Assembly (NCBI RefSeq): GCF_041270065.1
Contig: NZ_CP065958.1
Span: 2,914,001 to 2,978,000 of the forward strand
Length of the DNA: 64,000 bases
Reading direction: 5' to 3'
Source of the DNA: Streptomyces fradiae
GTDB taxonomy: Bacteria > Actinomycetota > Actinomycetes > Streptomycetales > Streptomycetaceae
Shown: positions 32,562 through 40,605 of the stretch, in pieces
Layout: every line of letters begins with the position of its first letter
Position numbering within the stretch: the stretch's first letter is position 1
Translations under genes and position numbers: made by a program
The notes under the pieces: generated by a model
What the model was told of the DNA's origin: nothing
The model's database searches: none
The model's input: only the letters and a program-made list of their open reading frames with translations

Positions 32562-33893
32562 TCAGCGCGCCGCCGCGGCGAAGGCGGCGTCCATCTTCTT
32601 CGCGGCGTCGTCGGAGGCGGCGGCGACGTCCTTACGGCCGCTGACGATCTCCTGGAACATCGTGGGCAGCACGAGCGAGGCGTCGATCTGGCCCCAGCCG
32701 GCGGAGGCGGGGACGAACTTGGCGCCGGCGCCGAGGGTGTCGATGAAGGGCTTGACGAAGGGTTCCCGCTGGGCGGCCCGCTGCCGGACGTCGGTGTAGG
32801 TGGGCAGGAAGCCCATGGCGTCGAAGAGCCTGCCCTGGGTGTTCTTGCCGGCGAGTTCCTTCATGAGGTCGACGGCGAGGGTGCGGTGGCCGGTGCTCCT
32901 GAGCACGCCGAGGTTGTTGCCGCCGGCGAAGGCGGGGGCGACGGAGCCGGGGGTGGTGCCGGGCAGCGGCACGACGGCGTACTTGCCCTTGACGACGCCG
33001 GCCTCGACGGCCTGGTGGCTGAAGTCGCCGCCGATCGCCATGGCGGCCTTGCCGGAGGCGAAGGCGGTGACGGTGGCGTTGCCGCCCATCTGGGCGCACT
33101 TGGCGGCGGGGCAGTTGTCGTCGCCGAAGAGGGAGGTGTAGGCAGTGATGCCCTTGCGGGCGGCGGGGCTGTTGATCGCCGCCTTGTACGAGGCCCCCGC
33201 GCCGCCCGCCCCCGCGCCCGTCCCTTCGGCGGTGGCGAGTTCGCCGCCGTTGGCCCAGATGAAGGGCATGGCCCCGTAGGTGTACGCGCCGCCGACGGCG
33301 AGTCCGTACAGCTCGGGCCTGGCCTTGTGGACCTTCTTCGCGGTGGCGATCAGCTCGTCCTGGGTCTTGGGCGCGGTGAGGCCGAGGTCCTGGAAGACGT
33401 CGGTGCGGTAGTAGAGCGCCCGGACGCCGACGAAGAGCGGGGCGCCGTAGACCTTGCCGGCGACGGTGACGGAGGCCCTGGCGGTGGGGTCGGTGTCCTT
33501 GGCGTCGGCCCAGGCGCCGAACTCGGCGGTGATGTCGGCGAGTCCGCCGTCCTTGACGTAGCCGGCGGTGTCGGTGTTGCCGTACTCGATGAGGTCGGGC
33601 GCGGACTTCGGGTCGTTGAAGGCGGCCTTGACGCGCTGGGCGCGGGTGTCGACGGGGATGTACTCGACCTCGACCTTCGTGCCCTTGTGGCGCTGTTCGA
33701 AGGCGGCGACGGCCTGGTCGACGACCTGTTCCTTGGGCTTGTTGTCGACCTCCTGGAAGAGCCAGACCCGCAGGGTGCCGCTCTTGTCGTCGGTCGTGGC
33801 GGCGCCGTTCGAGGTCTGTGGGGCGCAGGCGGCGAGGGCGAGGAGCGTGACGGGCAGCGCGACGGGCAGGGCGATGCGGGCAGGAAGCTTCAC
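32562..33893 (-). CDS. Sugar ABC transporter substrate-binding lipoprotein
   Basis: 443 aa from GTG at 33893 with GAGGGGA upstream. The signal peptide ends LLALAAC, so it is a lipoprotein. The extracellular solute-binding protein family 1 fold is seen in VWLFQEVDNKPKEQVVDQ, PDLIEYGNTDTAGYV, VGVRALYYRTDVF and FIWANGGELA. The substrate is not defined by sequence; the GH20 gene downstream suggests N-acetylglucosamine oligomers. It is the first gene of the operon. Confidence 0.92.
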   Translation of the reverse strand: MKLPARIALPVALPVTLLALAACAPQTSNGAATTDDKSGTLRVWLFQEVDNKPKEQVVDQAVAAFEQRHKGTKVEVEYIPVDTRAQRVKAAFNDPKSAPDLIEYGNTDTAGYVKDGGLADITAEFGAWADAKDTDPTARASVTVAGKVYGAPLFVGVRALYYRTDVFQDLGLTAPKTQDELIATAKKVHKARPELYGLAVGGAYTYGAMPFIWANGGELATAEGTGAGAGGAGASYKAAINSPAARKGITAYTSLFGDDNCPAAKCAQMGGNATVTAFASGKAAMAIGGDFSHQAVEAGVVKGKYAVVPLPGTTPGSVAPAFAGGNNLGVLRSTGHRTLAVDLMKELAGKNTQGRLFDAMGFLPTYTDVRQRAAQREPFVKPFIDTLGAGAKFVPASAGWGQIDASLVLPTMFQEIVSGRKDVAAASDDAAKKMDAAFAAAAR

Positions 33894-33918
33894 GACGGGT
33901 CCCCTCCGAGCAGGCGTG

Positions 33919-33937
33919 CGTTGCAACATACGCAACG
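33919..33937. promoter_or_regulatory. Inverted-repeat operator upstream of the sugar operon
   Basis: CGTTGC-AACATAC-GCAACG, arms 6 bp with a 7-bp spacer, 26-44 bp upstream of the binding-protein start. The form suits a LacI/GntR-type repressor but is not the known DasR box. No regulator gene is adjacent. Confidence 0.5.
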
Positions 33938-34018
33938 GGCGTTTCGTACTGCACAACACGCGTGAGGTTAGGGGCGGACCGACGGCCCGACAAGAGGTCT
34001 CGACCACTGGGAAACGAA

Positions 34019-34065
34019 ACGGCCCCCGGCGCACGCACCACACAGGTGCACACGCCGGGGGCCGT
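34019..34065 (-). terminator. Terminator of the DUF3039 gene
   Basis: Perfect 13-bp stem (ACGGCCCCCGGCG / CGCCGGGGGCCGT) with a loop that can itself fold (GCACC/GGTGC), downstream of the DUF3039 stop. Confidence 0.7.
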
Positions 34066-34113
34066 CCCCGACAGCTGACGCCGAGGACCCGCTGACGGCT
34101 AAGGACTGAAGGA

Positions 34114-34410
34114 CTACTTGCCGCCCTTGCCGTCCTTGCCGCCCTTGTCCTTGTCCCCGCCCGAGCCCATGGACTCGTAGATCTCCTTGCACATGGGACA
34201 CACCGGGTACTTCTTGGGGTCGCGCCCCGGTACCCAGACCTTGCCGCACAGCGCCACCACGGGAGTGCCGTCGAGGGCACTCGCCATGATCTTGTCCTTC
34301 TGGACGTAGTGGGCGTAGCGCTCGTGGTCGCCGTCACCGTGGGACACCTGCGGCGTCGGCTCGACGAGGGTTCCCGTACCTGCCCCGCGCTCGGGCTCGA
34401 GAGTGCTCAT
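34114..34410 (-). CDS. DUF3039 family small protein
   Basis: 98 aa (MSTLEPERG start). Core: HERYAHYVQKDKIMASALDG, then VVALCGKVWVPGRDPKKYPV, then a Cys pair CPMCKEIYESM. The tail is a Gly-Lys repeat (KDKGGKDGKGGK). The three Cys (CGK, CPMC) suggest metal binding. Conserved in Actinobacteria, function unknown. The TnpB stop lies only 15 nt upstream of its start, so its own promoter, if any, must lie inside the inserted TnpB region. Confidence 0.85.
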   Translation of the reverse strand: MSTLEPERGAGTGTLVEPTPQVSHGDGDHERYAHYVQKDKIMASALDGTPVVALCGKVWVPGRDPKKYPVCPMCKEIYESMGSGGDKDKGGKDGKGGK

Positions 34411-34425
34411 GGGACCCAAGGGTAA

Positions 34426-35673
34426 TCAACCGCCCGCCGTCGCGGCGACAGGGCTTGCACGACCGGCGCCGACAGGTGCGACACACGGTCCGCGTCCAGC
34501 CACCCGCGGCCTCGCGGGGGCAGGGGCCGTCGATGGGGCCCCGCTTCGCCGGAACATCCGCGCACGTGCGCGGATGTTCCGGGAGCCGTTCCGGTCTGCA
34601 TGATCAACGAACCCGCAGGACCGGCACACGAACCGGGCCTGCGAGGCCCGGTTCGCCTTGTCGATGTGACCGCATTCGGCGCAGGTACGGGAGGTATACG
34701 ACGGATCGACGTACACGACCGGGACCCCGACCCTCCGCGCCTTGTAGGCGATGAATCCGCCCAGTTGCGCGAAGCTCCACATGTGAATCATGGCCCGTTG
34801 GGGCTTGCGAAGCCGTACCCGCTCGCGGATGCCCGTCAGGTCTTCCAGGGCGATCCCACGACCGGTGCGTTCAGCCTCGGCCACAATCCTCTTCGCAATC
34901 TTGTGATTGACATCCCTCGACCGCCGCGCTTCTTTGCGACGCCTTCTCCGCAGGCGACGCTTGGCGGACCTGGTGTTCTTCTCGCGGAGCTTCCGCCGCA
35001 ACCGCTGCTCCCGCCTTCGCAGTCGATTAAGGCCCCGCCCCGCCATGATCTCGCCGTCCGAGGTGGTGGCGATGTTCACAATCCCGAGATCCACTCCCAG
35101 GAAGTCCACAGGTGCGACAGTCGGCTCGGCCTGCGGGACCTCACACGTGGCGATAAGGAACCACATGCCATCTCTGCACACCAGGTCCGACTCACCACGT
35201 CTATGGAGAGCAAGCACGCGCAGTTGCTCGTCGCCTGCGGCGAAACAAACAGCCTTGAGACGCCCGCGTACCGTCCACAGGGACACGGTTCCCGCGTCCC
35301 ACTGCCAGGACAGCATCCGGTCGTCGAACGGCTGCGCTCCCTCGGGGCGAAAGACGACAGGCTTCTCCGAAGCCCGGCGATTCCGCACCGTTCCCGGCGC
35401 GCCATACCTGCCCGCCCTCAGACTCGCCCTCAAGGTGGCGTAGGCGTCGCACGTCTTCTTGATGACATGCTGGGCTGCCTGGGCGCCCAGAGCCCAACGG
35501 CCTTTCACCTGGCCATACACGCGCTTACGCAGGGCGAAGTTGTTGAACTCCCCCTCCTCGAAAGCAATCTTCGCCACCCAAGAAGCGGCCTCATTGCACG
35601 CATGCAGGGTCGCCAGCAGGGCCTCCGCCTGCTCGGGCGTCGGCTTCAGCTTCACCTGCACAGTCAGCTTCAT
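34426..35673 (-). CDS. tnpB: Lone TnpB RNA-guided nuclease (IS200/IS605 family)
   Basis: 415 aa. N-terminal OrfB HTH (KLTVQVKLKPTPEQAEALL). RuvC residues: Asp in FLGVDLGIVNIATT, Glu in GIALEDLTGIRER, and the final Asp in DHADRNGSRNI. Zinc finger CAECGH plus CRSCGF. All expected active residues are present, so the nuclease looks intact. No TnpA gene is adjacent. TnpB uses an omega RNA from the 3' end of its own gene. The tail (about 40 aa) is Pro/Ala/Arg-rich. Element ends were not located. Confidence 0.93.
   Translation of the reverse strand: MKLTVQVKLKPTPEQAEALLATLHACNEAASWVAKIAFEEGEFNNFALRKRVYGQVKGRWALGAQAAQHVIKKTCDAYATLRASLRAGRYGAPGTVRNRRASEKPVVFRPEGAQPFDDRMLSWQWDAGTVSLWTVRGRLKAVCFAAGDEQLRVLALHRRGESDLVCRDGMWFLIATCEVPQAEPTVAPVDFLGVDLGIVNIATTSDGEIMAGRGLNRLRRREQRLRRKLREKNTRSAKRRLRRRRRKEARRSRDVNHKIAKRIVAEAERTGRGIALEDLTGIRERVRLRKPQRAMIHMWSFAQLGGFIAYKARRVGVPVVYVDPSYTSRTCAECGHIDKANRASQARFVCRSCGFVDHADRNGSRNIRARARMFRRSGAPSTAPAPARPRVAGRGPCVAPVGAGRASPVAATAGG
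34549..34582. repeat. 34-bp perfect palindrome in the tnpB 3' region
   Basis: Arms CCGGAACATCCGCGCAC / GTGCGCGGATGTTCCGG with no spacer. Both strands translate to RNIRARARMFR. It lies where the omega RNA scaffold of TnpB is expected, so it may be a stem of that RNA. Confidence 0.8.
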
Positions 35674-35762
35674 CGCCGGCCACGCTAGCGAGCGGTTCGC
35701 ACATCAGAACCACATTCACCCAGGCGTGCCGAAACGAGTGAGGATTCGATCGCTCGTACGAC

Positions 35763-36323
35763 TCAGTTCAGCGACGGGTCGTCCGGGTACGTCGCCACCA
35801 TCGCGAGCTCGCCGCGCTGGCGGCGGAGCACCTGGCGCCAGAGGGTGTCGGGGCGCGGGGAGGAGACGTCGCCGGGCTCGGACTCGACGACGTACCAGGC
35901 GCCGTCGCGCAGCTCGCCCTCCAGCTGGCCGGGGCCCCAGCCCGCGTAGCCGGCGAAGATCCGCAGGGCGCCGATGGCGGGGCCGAGGAGTTCGGGCGGG
36001 GTCTCCAGGTCGACCAGGCCGATCGCCCCGTACACCCGGCGCCAGCCGAGCGGGCCCTCGTCGCCGGGGATGACGGCGATGCCGAGCGCGGCGTCGAGGG
36101 AGACCGGGCCGCCCTGGAAGACGACGCCGGGCTCGCCGGCCAGCGCGGCCCAGGGGGCGAGGATGTCTCCGACGGTCACCGGGGTCGGACGGTTGAGGAC
36201 CACGCCGAGGGAGCCCTCGTCGTCGTGGTCGAGCAGGAGGACCACCGCGCGGTCGAAATTGGGGTCCGCCAGCGCGGGGGTGGCGACGAGCAGCCGGCCT
36301 GTGAGCGAGGACACCTCGGTCAT
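35763..36323 (-). CDS. YqgE/AlgH family protein (DUF179)
   Basis: 186 aa, beginning MTEVSSLTGRLLVATPAL; an ATG three codons upstream is an alternative. Family blocks present: DPNFDRAVVLLLDHDDEGSLGVVLNRP, QGGPVSLD and FAGYAGWGPGQLEGEL. Conserved across bacteria, function unknown (associated with regulation). Its stop lies about 90 nt before the TnpB start, the likely insertion side. Confidence 0.9.
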   Translation of the reverse strand: MTEVSSLTGRLLVATPALADPNFDRAVVLLLDHDDEGSLGVVLNRPTPVTVGDILAPWAALAGEPGVVFQGGPVSLDAALGIAVIPGDEGPLGWRRVYGAIGLVDLETPPELLGPAIGALRIFAGYAGWGPGQLEGELRDGAWYVVESEPGDVSSPRPDTLWRQVLRRQRGELAMVATYPDDPSLN

Positions 36324-36611
36324 GCGACACATGATTCCGCACTTTCGGCGTTCGCGGGGGTTGTCCGGTCGGGTCCGGGGTAGGCGGGCGCCATCGCAGG
36401 TCAGCCGGGGAGCCGGCGGGAGCGGCGGACGGAGGAAGAGGAAGAAGCGGACGGTGACGCTCCGCAAGATCACGGGAACGGAGGGTGTTGTGCCGAATTC
36501 ATTACGTTCACGGGGCCCCCTCGGCCACACAATCGGGGTCTGATCGCGCCTTACTCTTTTCTCTGGCCTACCTGACGGCCGTCCCGACCGACGATCCGGA
36601 ACGCGAGATTC

Positions 36612-37952
36612 ATGACCGGCACAGACGATGTCCTGCTTGTCCACGGCGGAACCCCGCTGGAGGGCGAGATCCGCGTCCGCGGCGCGAAGAACCTCGTGCC
36701 CAAGGCGATGGTCGCCGCCCTGCTCGGCAGCGAGCCGAGCCGCCTGCGCAACGTGCCCGACATCCGTGACGTCCGCGTGGTCCGCGGGCTGCTCCAGCTG
36801 CACGGCGTGACGGTCCGCCCCGGCGAGGAGCCGGGCGAGCTGATCCTCGACCCGACCCACGTCGAGTCCGCCAACGTGGCCGACATCGATGCCCACGCCG
36901 GTTCCTCCCGGATCCCGATCCTCTTCTGCGGCCCGCTGCTGCACCGCCTCGGGCACGCCTTCATCCCGGGCCTCGGCGGCTGCGACATCGGCGGCCGGCC
37001 GATCGACTTCCACTTCGACGTGCTCCGCAAGTTCGGCGCGACGATCGAGAAGCGCGACGACGGCCAGTACCTGGAGGCCCCGCAGCGGCTGCGCGGCACC
37101 AAGATCGCCCTCCCGTACCCCTCCGTCGGCGCGACCGAGCAGGTGCTGCTCACCGCCGTGCTCGCGGAGGGCGTCACCGAGCTGTCCAACGCGGCCGTGG
37201 AGCCGGAGATCGAGGACCTCATCTGCGTGCTGCAGAAGATGGGCGCGATCATCGCCATGGACACCGACCGGACCATCCGGATCACCGGTGTCGACAAGCT
37301 CGGCGGCTACAACCACCACGCCCTCTCCGACCGCCTGGAGGCGGCGTCCTGGGCGTCGGCGGCGCTGGCGACCGAGGGCGACATCTATGTGCGCGGCGCG
37401 CAGCAGCGCTCGATGATGACCTTCCTCAACACGTACCGGAAGGTCGGCGGCGCCTTCGAGATCGACGACGAGGGCATCCGCTTCTGGCACCCGGGCGGCT
37501 CGCTCAACGCGATCGCGCTGGAGACGGACGTGCACCCCGGATTCCAGACCGACTGGCAGCAGCCGCTGGTCGTGGCCCTGACGCAGGCCTCGGGCCTGTC
37601 GATCGTGCACGAGACGGTGTACGAGTCGCGGCTCGGCTTCACCTCGGCGCTGAACCAGATGGGTGCCCACATCCAGCTGTACCGCGAGTGCCTGGGCGGC
37701 TCGGACTGCCGCTTCGGGCAGCGCAACTTCCTCCACTCGGCGGTCGTCAGCGGCCCGACCCGGCTGCAGGGCGCCGACCTCGTCATCCCCGACCTGCGCG
37801 GCGGCTTCTCGTACCTGATCGCCGCCCTCGCGGCGCAGGGCACCAGCCGGGTGCACGGCATCGACCTGATCAACCGCGGCTACGAGAACTTCATGGAGAA
37901 GCTCGTCGAGCTGGGCGCCAAGGTCGAGCTGCCGGGCAGCGCGCTGGTCTAG
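36612..37952 (+). CDS. murA: UDP-N-acetylglucosamine 1-carboxyvinyltransferase
   Basis: 446 aa. Catalyses the first committed step of peptidoglycan synthesis (PEP + UDP-GlcNAc) in the cytosol. Catalytic Cys is present: LGGCDIGGRPID (C124), so a fosfomycin-sensitive type. Active-site Lys is in RGAKNLVPK (K26). Compared with Mycobacterium MurA, which has Asp there, the Cys is retained. Two inverted-inside-out domains are complete. It is the only gene on the plus strand between YqgE and HU. Confidence 0.96.
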   Translation: MTGTDDVLLVHGGTPLEGEIRVRGAKNLVPKAMVAALLGSEPSRLRNVPDIRDVRVVRGLLQLHGVTVRPGEEPGELILDPTHVESANVADIDAHAGSSRIPILFCGPLLHRLGHAFIPGLGGCDIGGRPIDFHFDVLRKFGATIEKRDDGQYLEAPQRLRGTKIALPYPSVGATEQVLLTAVLAEGVTELSNAAVEPEIEDLICVLQKMGAIIAMDTDRTIRITGVDKLGGYNHHALSDRLEAASWASAALATEGDIYVRGAQQRSMMTFLNTYRKVGGAFEIDDEGIRFWHPGGSLNAIALETDVHPGFQTDWQQPLVVALTQASGLSIVHETVYESRLGFTSALNQMGAHIQLYRECLGGSDCRFGQRNFLHSAVVSGPTRLQGADLVIPDLRGGFSYLIAALAAQGTSRVHGIDLINRGYENFMEKLVELGAKVELPGSALV

Positions 37953-37963
37953 CAGGACTTCCC

Positions 37964-37990
37964 GCCCGTACGGGTCCACCCCGTACGGGC
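37964..37990 (+). terminator. Hairpin after murA
   Basis: 10-bp stem GCCCGTACGG / CCGTACGGGC with a 7-nt loop, 12 nt after the murA stop. Confidence 0.6.
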
Positions 37991-38027
37991 CCCTGCGGGC
38001 CCTGATGGGGTCCCAGAGGGCATACGA

Positions 38028-38062
38028 GAGGGCGGCCACCCCCTGACAGGGTGACCGCCCTC
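38028..38062. terminator. Bidirectional terminator between murA and hup
   Basis: 14-bp stem GAGGGCGGCCACCC / GGGTGACCGCCCTC (one mismatch) with a 7-nt loop, between the converging murA and HU genes. Confidence 0.75.
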
Positions 38063-38115
38063 TCCGCTTGCCTCAGGCCGTCGTACGGCCTCCTGGCGCG
38101 CTGCCTGCAGGCGAC

Positions 38116-38397
38116 TTACTTGCCCTTGGCGGCTTCCTTGAGCTTCGAGCCCGCGGAGACCTTCACGCTGAAGCCGGCGGGGATGTTGATCGGGTCGCCG
38201 GTCTGCGGGTTGCGCGCGGTGCGAGCGGCACGGTGGGTGCGCTCGAAGGTCAGGAAGCCGGGGATGGTGACCTTCTCGTCGCCCTTGGCGACGATCTCAC
38301 CGGTGATCTCGGCGAAGGCGGCCAGCACGGCGTCGGCGTCCTTGCGGGTCACCTCGGCGCGGTCGGCCAGGGCGGCCACCAGCTCACTGCGGTTCAT
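38116..38397 (-). CDS. hupA: HU-family nucleoid DNA-binding protein
   Basis: 93 aa, start ATG with GGAG 8 nt upstream (MNRSELVAALADRAEV). The HU/IHF fold is complete: GFLTFERTHRAARTARNPQTG and the DNA-inserting loop INIPAGFSVKVSAGSKLK. It lacks the long Lys-rich C-terminal tail of the second Streptomyces HU, so it is the HupA type. Nucleoid-associated; it compacts the chromosome. Confidence 0.95.
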   Translation of the reverse strand: MNRSELVAALADRAEVTRKDADAVLAAFAEITGEIVAKGDEKVTIPGFLTFERTHRAARTARNPQTGDPINIPAGFSVKVSAGSKLKEAAKGK

Positions 38398-38810
38398 TTC
38401 GTTACTCCCGTATTTCTTCTTGCCTGTGAGGCGGGTTGCCTGTGAGGCGGGCCACGCGGCCATGAGCCGCATGTCGGGCACTGCGAAGCCGATGCTGCCA
38501 GGGCCCTCGGACAGTGCCCGGACCCGGGTCTGGTGACAGACCCTCGCGCCCAGACCGCATCCTGCCCCCACCAGCGGCGGGAACGCCAATCCGGCACCCC
38601 CTGGGGTCACACGAAAAGCGCCAGTGCCCCTCGGTGGTGACGTAGCGTCGACTCCGCGCGGACAATGCGGAGCCGGACTACCACCCTAAAGGCGGGTTTG
38701 GGGCGCGGCGCCGCACGACACGCGCACCCCCGCCCGGTTCACCGACGCACCCCCGCCCGGTTCACCGACGCACCCCCGCCCGGTTCACCGGCGCCGCTGC
38801 CGCCGGTCCG
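38398..38810. other. Intergenic region upstream of hup
   Basis: 413 bp between the HU start and the malic enzyme stop. It holds three tandem 23-bp repeats (38723-38791) and the HU leader/promoter area. No protein or RNA gene is convincing. Confidence 0.6.
38723..38791. repeat. Three tandem 23-bp repeats
   Basis: CGCACCCCCGCCCGGTTCACCGA occurs three times in a row; the third differs only in its last base. It lies 20 bp after the malic enzyme stop. Could form alternative structures, or be a replication-slippage product. Confidence 0.85.
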
Positions 38811-40238
38811 TCAGACGCCGTTCTCGGCGCCCGCGCCCGCCGCCTTCGCCGCGGTGCGCACGGCGCCGGCCACCGCTCCCGCGACCTTGTCGTTGAAGAC
38901 CGAGGGAATGATGTAGTTCGGGTTGAGCTCGTCCTCGGTGACGACGTCGGCCAGGGCGCTGGCGGCGGCCAGCATCATGTCCGTGTTCACCGTCCGGGAC
39001 TGCGCGTCGAGCAGACCGCGGAAGACACCCGGGAAGACCAGCACGTTGTTGATCTGGTTGGGGAAGTCGGAGCGGCCGGTGGCCACGACGGCGGCCGTCT
39101 GGCGGGCGACCGCCGGGTCCACCTCGGGGTCCGGGTTCGCGAGCGCGAACACGATCGCGCCCTCCGCCATCCTGGCCACGTCCTCGCCGCCGAGCACGTT
39201 CGGGGCGGAGACGCCGATGAAGACGTCGGCGCCGACGACGGCCTCCTTGAGGGTCCCGGTGACGCCCTCCGGGTTGGTGTTGTCGGCGATCCAGCGCAGC
39301 GGCGTGCCGGGCTTGGCGTCGACCAGGTCCTCGCGGCCCGCGTGCACGACGCCGTGGATGTCGGCGACCACGGCGTGCTTCACGCCGGCGGCGATCAGCA
39401 GCTTCAGGATGGCCGTACCGGCGGCGCCGGCACCGGACATGACGACCCGTACGTCGCCGATGCCCTTGCCGACCACCCGCAGGGCGTTGGTCAGCGAGGC
39501 GAGCACCACGATGGCGGTGCCGTGCTGGTCGTCGTGGAAGACCGGGATGTCCAGGGCCTCGCGCAGCCGGGCCTCGATCTCGAAGCAGCGCGGCGCGGAG
39601 ATGTCCTCCAGGTTGATGCCCGCGAAGCCGGGGGCGATGGCCTTGACGATCTCGACGATCGCGTCGGTGTCCTGGGTGTCCAGGCAGATCGGCCAGGCGT
39701 CGATGCCGGCGAAGCGCTTGAAGAGGGCCGCCTTGCCCTCCATGACGGGCAGCGCGGCCTTGGGGCCGATGTTGCCGAGGCCGAGGACGGCGGAGCCGTC
39801 CGTCACGACTGCGACGGAGTTGCGCTTGATGGTGAGGCGGCGGGCGTCCTCGGGGTTCTCGGCGATCGCCATGCACACCCGGGCCACGCCCGGGGTGTAG
39901 ATCATGGACAGGTCGTCACGGTTGCGGATGGGGTGCTTGGACGCCATCTCGATCTTGCCGCCGAGGTGCATCAGGAACGTACGGTCCGAGACCTTGCCGA
40001 GGACGACGCCCTCGATGCCGCGCAGCTGCTCGACGATCTCGTCGGCGTGCGCGGTGGAGGTCGCGGCGATGGTGACGTCGATGCGGAGCTTCTCGTGGCC
40101 GGAAGCGGTCACGTCGAGGCCGGTGACGGAGCCGCCATGGGTCTCGACGGCCGTGGTGAGCTGGGAGACCGCCGTGCCGCTCGCCGGCACCTCCAGGCGG
40201 ACCGTCATCGAGTACGAGACGCTGGGCGCCGTTGCCAT
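38811..40238 (-). CDS. Malic enzyme (NAD-type) with N-terminal ACT domain
   Basis: 475 aa. An ACT-like regulatory domain (residues 1-85, HGGSVTGLDVTASGHEK) precedes the malic enzyme core: MIYTPGVARVCMAI, TDGSAVLGLGNIGP (active Lys nearby), FHDDQHGTAIVVL, and the dinucleotide-binding loop VVMSGAGAAGTAILKLLI. Converts malate to pyruvate and CO2. The ACT domain suggests allosteric control. By position it matches the S. coelicolor NAD-dependent enzyme I recall at SCO2951. Confidence 0.92.
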   Translation of the reverse strand: MATAPSVSYSMTVRLEVPASGTAVSQLTTAVETHGGSVTGLDVTASGHEKLRIDVTIAATSTAHADEIVEQLRGIEGVVLGKVSDRTFLMHLGGKIEMASKHPIRNRDDLSMIYTPGVARVCMAIAENPEDARRLTIKRNSVAVVTDGSAVLGLGNIGPKAALPVMEGKAALFKRFAGIDAWPICLDTQDTDAIVEIVKAIAPGFAGINLEDISAPRCFEIEARLREALDIPVFHDDQHGTAIVVLASLTNALRVVGKGIGDVRVVMSGAGAAGTAILKLLIAAGVKHAVVADIHGVVHAGREDLVDAKPGTPLRWIADNTNPEGVTGTLKEAVVGADVFIGVSAPNVLGGEDVARMAEGAIVFALANPDPEVDPAVARQTAAVVATGRSDFPNQINNVLVFPGVFRGLLDAQSRTVNTDMMLAAASALADVVTEDELNPNYIIPSVFNDKVAGAVAGAVRTAAKAAGAGAENGV

Positions 40239-40412
40239 GGCCGTGTTCCTCTGCTTTCCCTAGCTTCGTTGCTACGCCGCCCCGGCTGGTTCGCCCGGCG
40301 GCGCCCTCCGATCGTCGCACCTACCTGCCGGTAGCAGGTAATACGGTCTTTTCGTTTTCGGAAAGTAGTTTCCACCATACGAGAAGTGGCGCCCAAACAG
40401 AAGAGCCGACGA

Positions 40413-40450
40413 CAGAGGCCCCCGTCACCTGAAGGTGACGGGGGCCTCTG
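40413..40450 (-). terminator. Strong hairpin ending the small RNA
   Basis: Perfect 17-bp stem CAGAGGCCCCCGTCACC / GGTGACGGGGGCCTCTG with a 4-nt loop. It is also in reach of HelD transcripts. Confidence 0.85.
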
Positions 40451-40546
40451 CAAGCCAATGGCACCGACCCGCCATGCTCGCCTCGCGGCAAGTGGTCCCT
40501 CTGAGGGACGAAGGTTGGGCCCGGGGGCTTGGATCGAGCCGGTGCC
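40413..40546 (-). ncRNA. Probable structured small RNA (6C-type position)
   Basis: About 134 nt on the minus strand. Outer helix GGCACCG/CGGTGCC (40540-40546 with 40460-40466). Inside are GTCCCT/AGGGAC (40495-40509) and CTTGCC-GCGA-GGCGAG, a GNRA-capped hairpin (40477-40492). It then runs into the 17-bp terminator. A TAGCCT -10-like box lies just upstream. The same gene interval in S. coelicolor is where I recall a 6C-family sRNA, but I do not see its six-C loops. Confidence 0.6.
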
Positions 40547-40552
40547 ACGACC

Positions 40553-40558
40553 AGGCTA
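40553..40558 (-). promoter_or_regulatory. -10 element of the small RNA
   Basis: TAGCCT (minus strand) about 7 nt before the predicted RNA start; matches TAnnnT. No clear -35. Confidence 0.4.
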
Positions 40559-40605
40559 ACAAACCACCCCCGAACGTGATTCCCCCGGCGCGGGTTGACG
40601 CGAAA

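Larger units (their letters stand above)
40239..40605. other. Intergenic region with a structured RNA
   Basis: It holds the malic enzyme leader (40239-40412, AT-richer, with no gene seen) and the small RNA with its terminator (40413-40546). A -10-like element follows on the minus strand, then the helicase stop. Confidence 0.7.

Noticed and set aside
33919..33937. DasR binding box
   Set aside because: The sequence does not match the ACTGGTCTAGACCACT-type consensus.
40460..40546. Possible tRNA, because of the 7-bp acceptor-like helix and length of about 87
   Set aside because: No T-loop TTCGANN and no anticodon stem of proper form in either strand; treated as a small RNA.
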